Assembly (NCBI GenBank): GCA_019245995.1
Contig: JAFAQW010000032.1
Span: 1-7,080, forward strand
From: Vulcanimicrobiota bacterium
GTDB lineage: Bacteria; Vulcanimicrobiota; Vulcanimicrobiia; Vulcanimicrobiales; Vulcanimicrobiaceae
Direction of reading: 5' to 3'
Length of the DNA stretch: 7,080 bases
The first letter of the stretch is position 1. Every line of letters starts with the position of its first letter. The position numbers were made by a program, and so were the translations under genes. Positions 1 to 7,080 of the stretch are shown here, in pieces. Under the pieces are notes generated by a model. It saw only the letters and a list, made by a program, of their open reading frames with translations. It was not told the DNA's origin and searched no databases.

Positions 1-1662
<1,662 letters not shown>

Positions 1663-1846
1663 GAAACCTTGTACCTCGTACTTTAAGATTATCCGACCGC
1701 TCCGGACCAGCTCGCCGGCGATCTCGCCCGGGGCCGAGGTTACCGCCCCGCCGGACCGCTCGGTGTCGCCTTGCCGCTTACGAGCTTATCGGATTGATGT
1801 ACCGCACCATCATACCTGATGAACGGCAACTGCTGTTTCAATAATC
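1663..1846 (-). promoter_or_regulatory. dnaK leader and probable promoter region
   Basis: This stretch lies between the htrA terminator and dnaK and has no convincing gene. Because a strong terminator sits just upstream, the dnaK promoter should be here. The best -10-like hexamer is TATGAT (minus strand, 1814-1809). A TTGAAA lies upstream of it, but at 21 nt, too far for a standard sigma-70 spacing. If that -10 is used, the 5' leader would be about 140 nt. I found no CIRCE inverted repeat (TTAGCACTC/GAGTGCTAA) and no HAIR-type HspR operator, so the heat-shock control mechanism is not apparent. Two copies of CCGGACC (1702-1708 and 1751-1757, plus-strand reading) and GC-rich complementary segments could fold in the leader RNA. 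That is suggestive only. Confidence 0.35.
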
Positions 1847-1888
1847 AGAAACACAAAAGGGGCTCCCGTGGTTGCAGGGAGCCCCTTT
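1847..1888 (-). terminator. Intrinsic terminator after htrA
   Basis: A perfect 12-bp inverted repeat, AAAGGGGCTCCC (1856-1867) and GGGAGCCCCTTT (1877-1888), encloses a 9-nt loop. Read on the minus strand, the stem is followed at once by a T-rich run (TTTTGTGTTT), the classical Rho-independent layout. It lies about 60 nt past the htrA stop and ahead of dnaK, so it should end htrA transcription and separate the two genes. On the plus strand the run after the stem is only TTTCG, so bidirectional function is unlikely. Confidence 0.88.
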
Positions 1889-1948
1889 CGACGCGGCCTT
1901 CGGCTCGCTCAAGACTGCGCGCTACGGCGCTTGCCGCTAAGGATACTT

Positions 1949-3235
1949 TTACGGTTGTTCGTCTTGCGGTTGCTGTTGCTGTTGAACCGAAAGGGGCTGC
2001 TCGGCCGGCGTCTCGCTCAGTTTGACCGCCGCCAACTTCTTGACGCCCTGCGACCAGACGTCGAGCCGGATCGTGTCACCCGGCTTCTTCGAGCTGATGT
2101 AGTCGTGGAGCGCCTTCACGCTGCCGTACGTCTTGCCGTCGGCCTTGATGATCACGTCGCCGGGCTGAATGCCGGCCTGGTCGGCCGGTGAGCCGGAGAA
2201 GACCTGCTGAACCGCAACGCCGGAGTCTCCGTTGTAACCGATCTGGTTCTTCACGCCGGCCGTCAAGTTGGCCATGTAGATGCCAAGGAAACCCGTGTCG
2301 GTGCCTTGATGTGCGCCCGGATTGCGCTCGAGCGCCGCGACGGCCGTGCGAACGGTGTTCGACGGGATCGCGAAGCCGATGCCCTGCGCGTAGGCCGACT
2401 TGACCGTCGACTGGTTCATCCCGATGACTTGGCCGTCAATGTCGATGAGCGGGCCGCCGGAGTTGCCGGGATTGATCGGCGCCGAGGTCTGCAGCAGGCC
2501 CTTGAAGTCGATCTCGCCGCCGTTCTCCGTGGGGATCCGCTCCGGACGGTTGAACGCCGAGACGACGCCGACCGTCACCGTCTGCTGCAGCTGCAGCGGC
2601 TCGCCGATCGCGATCGCCCATTGCCCCTGCTGCAACTTGCTTGAATCCGCAAGCTCCAACGGCGGCGGCAGTTTGCCGTAGTGGTCCACGCGCAAGAGAC
2701 CGACGTCGGCCGCAACGTTGTACGCCACGACGTGCGCCGGCACGTGGTCGCCGTTGGCGAAAACCACCGTGAGCTTCGTCACGCGCGCGCCGTTGGGCGG
2801 TTGCACCACGTGCGCGTTCGTAACGATCGTGCCCTGAGAGTCGATGACGAAGCCCGAACCGGACGCCTCACCGCGGTAGGGCTGAACGATCCCGGGGCCT
2901 TGGCCGCCGAAAAACTGCTGGAAGAACGGATCGGCCGGAATCACCTCCTGGCCGTTGACCTGCTCGGTGATGGCGACGACGGCCGACTTCGTCCGCCGCA
3001 CCGCGTTGACGATGCGATCCTGATCGCTGACGCCGCTCAAAGGCACCGCAGCCGCGGCGGGCGGCGTGCGATTCGGACCGGTTATTCCGCCGAAGTGGCT
3101 CGTCGCGTAGAGCATCATCAAGAAGCTTCCGATAACGGCTCCGACGAGCCCGATAATGAGCGTGGGAAGTACTCGACTATTCATCATCACAAAATTCCGT
3201 AAGCGTCGAAAGAGTTTACTGTAACCCTTTACCAC
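1949..3235 (-). CDS. htrA: HtrA/DegP-family trypsin-like serine protease with one PDZ domain, membrane anchored
   Basis: Envelope quality-control protease that degrades misfolded exported proteins. With the GTG start at 3235 it has 428 residues. A basic N-terminus (KLFRRLR, 7-13) precedes one hydrophobic segment (about 22-43), an uncleaved signal-anchor placing the rest outside the cytoplasmic membrane. An Ala/Pro-rich spacer follows. The protease domain spans about 70-305 and carries all three catalytic residues: H142 in TNAHVV, D177 in AADVGLL, and S259 in GNSGGP. A single PDZ domain (about 315-408) has the GFLGI entry, SGSPADQAGIQPGDVI and a GKT turn. The C-terminus is a Gln-rich tail (418-428). 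The start is uncertain. GTG at 3235 has no clear ribosome site, while ATG at 3187 (residue 17) has GGA about 9 nt upstream and would leave a 412-residue protein with the anchor intact. The small gene at 3279-3563 lies just upstream on the same strand, and a terminator follows. DegP versus DegS-like or HhoA-like subtype cannot be decided. Confidence 0.96.
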   Translation of the reverse strand: MVKGYSKLFRRLRNFVMMNSRVLPTLIIGLVGAVIGSFLMMLYATSHFGGITGPNRTPPAAAAVPLSGVSDQDRIVNAVRRTKSAVVAITEQVNGQEVIPADPFFQQFFGGQGPGIVQPYRGEASGSGFVIDSQGTIVTNAHVVQPPNGARVTKLTVVFANGDHVPAHVVAYNVAADVGLLRVDHYGKLPPPLELADSSKLQQGQWAIAIGEPLQLQQTVTVGVVSAFNRPERIPTENGGEIDFKGLLQTSAPINPGNSGGPLIDIDGQVIGMNQSTVKSAYAQGIGFAIPSNTVRTAVAALERNPGAHQGTDTGFLGIYMANLTAGVKNQIGYNGDSGVAVQQVFSGSPADQAGIQPGDVIIKADGKTYGSVKALHDYISSKKPGDTIRLDVWSQGVKKLAAVKLSETPAEQPLSVQQQQQPQDEQP

Positions 3236-3278
3236 GCGGCGGAGAAAAAGTCACAGCCGCACGCAAGCGTGCGAGCGG

Positions 3279-3563
3279 TCAGTAGTCTAGCAGCTCCGAA
3301 CAGCGCGGCGACGGCGCGAGCGCTTTGGCGCGCTCCACGGACGCGGCGGGCGATTCGGGCCGCAGCGCCTCGGGGAGCCGTCGCAGCAGAACGGCCCGGA
3401 TGCAGTCGAGACGCTCGTTGCGCAGTTGCAACATCTCCATTTGGATGATGAGCTTGGCTCGACGCAGCGCGCGGCGCGAGTAGAGCGCCGCGGGCGAACT
3501 GGGCACGGGCGATGGTGCGACATTTGGCGCCGTCAGCAGCGCGAAAAGCAAAATACCGGTCAT
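3279..3563 (-). CDS. Hypothetical 94-residue protein with a hydrophobic N-terminus, upstream of htrA
   Basis: I do not recognise a family. Evidence that it is a real gene: ATG at 3563 has a good ribosome site (GGAGG, plus-strand 3573-3577, 9 nt upstream), third codon positions are overwhelmingly G or C, and it fits between the divergent promoter region and htrA on the htrA strand. The protein starts with a short hydrophobic stretch (ILLFALL, 4-10) and a Pro/Ala/Ser-rich segment (about 12-27), as in an exported protein. However, there is no positive charge before the hydrophobic stretch and no ideal cleavage site. Residues about 30-63 form a charged, Leu-rich predicted helix (LRRAKLIIQMEMLQLRNERL). 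The tail is Pro-rich with C54 and C88 as its only cysteines. The gap to htrA is 43 nt to its GTG or 91 nt to its ATG, so co-transcription is likely. A role with HtrA, for example as a periplasmic partner, is inference from position only. Confidence 0.6.
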   Translation of the reverse strand: MTGILLFALLTAPNVAPSPVPSSPAALYSRRALRRAKLIIQMEMLQLRNERLDCIRAVLLRRLPEALRPESPAASVERAKALAPSPRCSELLDY

Positions 3564-3572
3564 AAATCTCCG

Positions 3573-3612
3573 CCTCCGCGCGCCAATTCACGCCGAGCGC
3601 GCGGGGGAGCAA
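3573..3612 (-). promoter_or_regulatory. Candidate promoter and ribosome site for the small gene and htrA
   Basis: On the minus strand, TTGCTC (3612-3607) and TGAATT (3590-3585) are separated by 16 nt. They match the sigma-70 -35 and -10 hexamers at 3 and 4 of 6 positions. The Shine-Dalgarno GGAGG (3577-3573) follows, 9 nt before the ATG at 3563. The ribosome site is convincing. The promoter is a weak match and rests partly on this being the only upstream space available. Confidence 0.3.
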
Positions 3613-3631
3613 GACGCGGTGCTAAAAGCAG

Positions 3632-5332
3632 GTGACAGTGAGTCCGGATATCCTAACGGTGGCGCCGCCGCCGCAGCAAGAATACGTGCGAATCGTCCCG
3701 CTCGGCGGCTGCGGCGAGATCGGCCGCAACATGACGGCCCTCGAGACCAACGACGATCTGGTCGTGATCGACTGCGGCTTGATGTTTCCCGACGACGAGA
3801 TGTACGGCGTGGACATCGTGATCAACGACTTTACGTACGTGCGCGAGCGCGCCGCGAAACTGCGCGCGCTGCTCGTGACGCACGGCCACGAAGATCACAT
3901 CGGCGGCATACCGTACTTTGCGAAGGAGTTCTCCGGCGTCCCGATCGTCGCGACGCCGTTGACCGTGGCGCTCATCAAGGCCAAATCGCGAGAGCAGTTT
4001 CTCGGCGAGGCTCAGTTCAAAGAGGTTCGACCGGGCGATCGCGTGCGCTACGGCGCGATCGAGGCCGAGTTCATCCACGTGAACCATTCCGTAGCCGGCG
4101 CCTGCGCGCTGGCGCTGCGGACGGCCGTGGGAACCGTGTTTCACACGGGCGACTTCAAGTTCGATCAGACGCCGATCGACGGCAAGCCGGCCGACTTCGC
4201 GCGAATCGCGCGGCTCGGCGACGAGGGCGTGCTCTGCATGCTCTCGGACTCGACCAACGCCGAGCGGCCGGGACACACGCTCTCGGAGCGAATCGTCGGC
4301 GAGGCCTTCACGCAGATCTTTTCCCACGCGAAAGGGCGCATCGTCGTGGCGTCGTTTGCTTCCAACGTCCCGCGCATCCAGCAGACGATCGACCACGCCG
4401 TGCGCTTCAATCGCAAGATCGCGTTCTTGGGACGCTCGATGCGCAACGTCGTGCACTTCGCCTCGACGCTCGGACACTTGCGCATTCCCGCCGAAACGCT
4501 CGTCAAGGTCGAAGAGATCGAGGGTTACCCGCCGGAGCGGGTCGTCGTCATGACGACCGGATCGCAGGGCGAGCCGATGAGCGGGCTCGCGCGCATGTCC
4601 GTGCGCGACCACAAGCACTTCAGCATCGTCCCGGGCGACACCGTGGTGATCAGCGCGACGCCCATCCCGGGCAACGAAAAGAGCGTGCACAAGACGATCA
4701 ACAACCTGTGCAAGCTGGGCGCGAATGTGATCCACGGCACCGACGGCCGTTCCCACGTCTCGGGGCACGCTTCTCAAGAGGAGCTGCTGCTGATGCTCAA
4801 CCTGGTGCGTCCGGAATTCTTCGTTCCGATCCACGGCGAGTACCGGATGCTCGCGGCACACGCGAAGTTGGCCGTGGAGACCGGGGTCGAGCCGGGCAAC
4901 GCGTTCTTGCTCGAGAACGGCGACGTGCTCGAGTTTACGCACGAGTATGCGGACAAGGTCGGCAAGACGTACGGCGGGCACGTCTTCGTTGACGGCTCCG
5001 GCATCGGCGACGTCGGCGATGCGGTGCTGCGCGACCGCAAGGCGCTTTCCAACGACGGCATCATGATGGTCGTGGTGGCGATCGACAGCGAAGAGGCGCG
5101 CGTTATCGCTGGCCCCGATTTGATTTCGAAAGGCGTCTTTTACATTCCCGAGGCCGACGGCGTTCTCGATCAGTTGCGCGAAGAGCTGCGCGCGGCGCTC
5201 GCGAACATCTCGGTGGACGCCATGCGCGACGTCAACAGCGTGAAGGAGCACATCCGCAGCGCGCTCGCTGGCGCGGTGCACTCGCGAACGAAGCGCCGCC
5301 CGGTCGTAATTCCGGTGGTGATGGAAGTATAG
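3632..5332 (+). CDS. rnj: Ribonuclease J (metallo-beta-lactamase/beta-CASP 5'-3' exonuclease and endonuclease)
   Basis: Zinc-dependent cytoplasmic RNase of mRNA decay and rRNA/5'-end maturation in lineages that often lack an RNase E-centred system. With GTG at 3632 it has 566 residues, close to the usual 555 or so. The N-terminal beta-lactamase core shows PLGGCGEIGRNM (23-34), DCGLMFP (47-53), the metal motif HGHEDH (84-89), H149 and H152 in HVNHS, and HTGDF (171-175). The beta-CASP domain has LSDSTNAERPG (204-214), GSQGEP (310-315) and the HVSGHAS motif (375-381). The last metal-ligand histidine is H401 in IHGEYRML. A C-terminal domain of about 120 residues follows, ending in a basic segment. 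All expected catalytic residues are present. An in-frame TAA at 3623-3625 limits the start to GTG 3632, GTG 3638 or GTG 3659, none with a well-spaced Shine-Dalgarno. ftsK follows after 30 nt. J1 versus J2 naming cannot be assigned. Confidence 0.97.
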   Translation: MTVSPDILTVAPPPQQEYVRIVPLGGCGEIGRNMTALETNDDLVVIDCGLMFPDDEMYGVDIVINDFTYVRERAAKLRALLVTHGHEDHIGGIPYFAKEFSGVPIVATPLTVALIKAKSREQFLGEAQFKEVRPGDRVRYGAIEAEFIHVNHSVAGACALALRTAVGTVFHTGDFKFDQTPIDGKPADFARIARLGDEGVLCMLSDSTNAERPGHTLSERIVGEAFTQIFSHAKGRIVVASFASNVPRIQQTIDHAVRFNRKIAFLGRSMRNVVHFASTLGHLRIPAETLVKVEEIEGYPPERVVVMTTGSQGEPMSGLARMSVRDHKHFSIVPGDTVVISATPIPGNEKSVHKTINNLCKLGANVIHGTDGRSHVSGHASQEELLLMLNLVRPEFFVPIHGEYRMLAAHAKLAVETGVEPGNAFLLENGDVLEFTHEYADKVGKTYGGHVFVDGSGIGDVGDAVLRDRKALSNDGIMMVVVAIDSEEARVIAGPDLISKGVFYIPEADGVLDQLREELRAALANISVDAMRDVNSVKEHIRSALAGAVHSRTKRRPVVIPVVMEV

Positions 5333-5362
5333 GCGTTCCAGCTTGACGAAGCGTTAGCTTCC

Positions 5363-7080
5363 ATGGCACGCATGCGCGTGCGTTCCGACGCGCGTAAGCC
5401 GAACCGGGGCGCCAGAGCGCGTCGGAAGCTCAATCTCGAAATCGTGGGCATCGCCGCGCTGGCATTCGCGCTCTTTTGCGGGATCGCGCTTGTGTTTCCG
5501 CATCACGCCGGCAGCATCGGCGGCTGGGCGGCGGCCGAGCTGCGGCGGCTCTTCGGTCGCGCTGCGCCGTTTTTCGCGGCGCTCGTCGCCCTCCTCGGCG
5601 CAATCGTCTTTCTCGAAGTCAACGTGCCGCGGATGATCGCGAGCCTGGGAACGAGCACGCTCGCGTACTTCCTGCTCTTCGATGCCATGCTCGGCTCGCG
5701 CGGCGCCGCCCGCGGCGGCGTGGTCGGCGCGAACATCTGGTGGACGCTGCGCTGGCTGGTCGGACCCGTCGGCGCCTGGATTCTTTTGACCGTGGCGGCG
5801 CTCACGTTGACGCTGTGGCTGACCAACGCGAGCATGAAGCGGCTCATCGGGCGCGCCATCGTCTTCTTCGGCGGACTACGGCCCCCGCCGATGCCCAAGC
5901 TGCCGACGTTTCGCGTCGCCGTTTCGAACGGGCACGAGTCGCTGCGTGAAGCGTTCGCGTTGCCCGCGGAAAAGATCGAGCCTTCTTCGGGCGTGCAGAC
6001 GCCGGCGACGCCCGCCGTCGAAACGCCCGATGCCGCGCCGGCGCCCGCCATGGACGAAGCGCCGGCGATCGTGACGAGAATCGAACGGCCGGAGCAGACC
6101 AAAGACGTTATAGTGTACGCGCATTCCGAAGGCCGAAAAGCCTACCGTCTGCCGGACCTTTCGCTGTTCGACGTACCCCCCAGCCAAGTGGTGGACGATT
6201 CGAATCGCGCGCACGTGCTGGAGGATACGCTCGCGAGCTTCGGCGTGGGGGCGAAGGTTTCGCACATCGAGCGCGGGCCATCCATTACACGCTACGAGCT
6301 GCGGCCGGAACGGGGCGTCAAGATCTCGCGGATCGCATCGCTCGCCGACGATTTGGCGATGGCGCTCGCGGCGACGAGCGTCCGCATCGAGGCGCCGATT
6401 CCGGGCAAATCCGCCGTGGGCATCGAGATTCCGAATCAGACGATCTCCGTGGTCGCGATTCGCGAGCTGCTCGACGCACTGCCGAGCCGCGGTCAAGTTC
6501 CGCCGCTGTGGATGGCGCTCGGAAAAGACATCACGGGCCATCCCGTGATCGGCGACTTGTCGAAGATGCCGCACGTTTTAGTGGCCGGCGCCACCGGAGC
6601 GGGCAAGTCGGTCTGCTTGAATACGATTATCGCGTCGCTGCTCGTCACGGCGACGCCCGATCAGGTGCAGATGCTGATGATCGATCCGAAGCGGGTCGAG
6701 TTGACGGTCTTCAACGGCATCCCGCACCTGATCAAAGAGGTGATCTCGGATCCACGCCTCGCCGCCGGCGCGCTCTTCGAGATGACCAAAGAGATGGAGT
6801 CGCGCTACGAGCGCTTCGCCAAGGCGGGCGTTCGCAAGATCGAGGAGTACAACGCCAAGTATCCCGAGCAGCACTTGCCCTACGCGGTGATCATCATCGA
6901 CGAACTGGCCGACCTGATGCTCGTGGCGCCCGCGAAGGTCGAGACGACGATCATGCGCCTGGCGCAGCTCGGCCGCGCCACCGGAATTCATCTGGTTGTC
7001 GCGACGCAACGTCCATCGGTCGACGTCATCACGGGATTGATCAAGGCCAACGTACCGTCGCGCATTGCCTTTGCGGTGAG
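5363..7080 (+). CDS. ftsK: DNA translocase FtsK/SpoIIIE (3' end beyond the window)
   Basis: Septum-anchored hexameric ATPase that pumps double-stranded DNA to clear and segregate chromosomes at division. From ATG 5363 the frame runs 572 codons plus 2 nt to the right edge without a stop. After a basic tail (1-25), four membrane segments are predicted (about 26-45, 67-86, 91-108, 130-154). A Pro/Ala-rich linker (about 172-245) follows and is short compared with E. coli FtsK. The alpha domain covers about 275-370 (SFGVGAKV, GPSITRYEL, RIEAPIPGKSAVGIEIPN). The RecA-like beta domain has the ALGKDITG entry, Walker A GATGAGKS (409-416, K415), MIDPKRVEL (439-447), Walker B VIIIDE (509-514) and ATQRPSVDVITGLIKANVPS (547-566). 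The rest of beta and the DNA-reading gamma winged-helix domain lie past the edge. ATG 5372 is an alternative start. The ribosome site is weak, consistent with translation coupled to RNase J. Confidence 0.97.
   Translation, partial: MARMRVRSDARKPNRGARARRKLNLEIVGIAALAFALFCGIALVFPHHAGSIGGWAAAELRRLFGRAAPFFAALVALLGAIVFLEVNVPRMIASLGTSTLAYFLLFDAMLGSRGAARGGVVGANIWWTLRWLVGPVGAWILLTVAALTLTLWLTNASMKRLIGRAIVFFGGLRPPPMPKLPTFRVAVSNGHESLREAFALPAEKIEPSSGVQTPATPAVETPDAAPAPAMDEAPAIVTRIERPEQTKDVIVYAHSEGRKAYRLPDLSLFDVPPSQVVDDSNRAHVLEDTLASFGVGAKVSHIERGPSITRYELRPERGVKISRIASLADDLAMALAATSVRIEAPIPGKSAVGIEIPNQTISVVAIRELLDALPSRGQVPPLWMALGKDITGHPVIGDLSKMPHVLVAGATGAGKSVCLNTIIASLLVTATPDQVQMLMIDPKRVELTVFNGIPHLIKEVISDPRLAAGALFEMTKEMESRYERFAKAGVRKIEEYNAKYPEQHLPYAVIIIDELADLMLVAPAKVETTIMRLAQLGRATGIHLVVATQRPSVDVITGLIKANVPSRIAFAV

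Noticed and set aside
1692..1763. Repeated CCGGACC segments and GC-rich complementarity in the dnaK leader, considered as a riboswitch or RNA thermometer
   Set aside because: The repeats are only 7 nt and match chance expectation in GC-rich DNA. No known riboswitch or ROSE/fourU core is visible.
1868..2644. Plus-strand frames opposite htrA (1868-2191, 2306-2644)
   Set aside because: They are antisense to htrA protease and PDZ codons, and the first runs through the terminator stem.
3229..3612. 127-codon minus-strand frame covering the same stretch as the small gene
   Set aside because: It has no good ribosome site and is Arg/Ala-rich. The frame starting at 3563 has GGAGG, a plausible hydrophobic start and GC-rich third positions, so it was preferred.
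3619..4992. 457-codon open frame on the plus strand, overlapping RNase J in another frame
   Set aside because: Its Arg/Ala-rich composition is that of a shifted reading of the RNase J gene.
3653..5281. 542-codon open frame on the minus strand
   Set aside because: It is antisense to RNase J, which carries every catalytic motif. The translation is His/Arg/Asp/Val-rich with no domain logic.
5503..6574. Two minus-strand open frames (5503-6102 and 5876-6574)
   Set aside because: Both are antisense to ftsK membrane, linker and alpha-domain codons and show no recognisable motif.

Overview
The window is about 7 kb of dense, GC-rich bacterial chromosome, with G or C at most third codon positions. 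It holds five protein genes with standard housekeeping functions. I see no mobile element, CRISPR array, RNA gene or defence module. Two facts point to a GC-rich lineage outside the Proteobacteria: the DnaK ATPase domain lacks the roughly two-dozen-residue insert typical of proteobacterial DnaK, and RNase J is present next to ftsK. Candidates are Actinomycetota, Chloroflexota, or an uncultured phylum such as Eremiobacterota. The phylum cannot be fixed from this sequence alone, and that list is inference.

Left half, minus strand (read right to left): a small hypothetical protein with a hydrophobic N-terminus (3563-3279), then a membrane-anchored HtrA/DegP-type serine protease with one PDZ domain (3235 or 3187 down to 1949), then a strong intrinsic terminator (about 1888-1847), a leader of roughly 180 nt, and dnaK (1662 to beyond the left edge). 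The cluster combines envelope and cytoplasmic protein quality control. The terminator means dnaK probably has its own promoter. The small protein and htrA are close enough to be co-transcribed.

Right half, plus strand: RNase J (3632-5332), followed 30 nt later by ftsK/spoIIIE (5363 to beyond the right edge). These probably form one transcription unit joining RNA processing and decay with chromosome segregation at division. The 68-nt gap between the two divergent units (3564-3631) must hold any promoters for both.

The two edge genes, dnaK and ftsK, are cut by the window but read without interruption to the border. No exciting undescribed system is evident. The least explained item is the 94-residue protein upstream of htrA.
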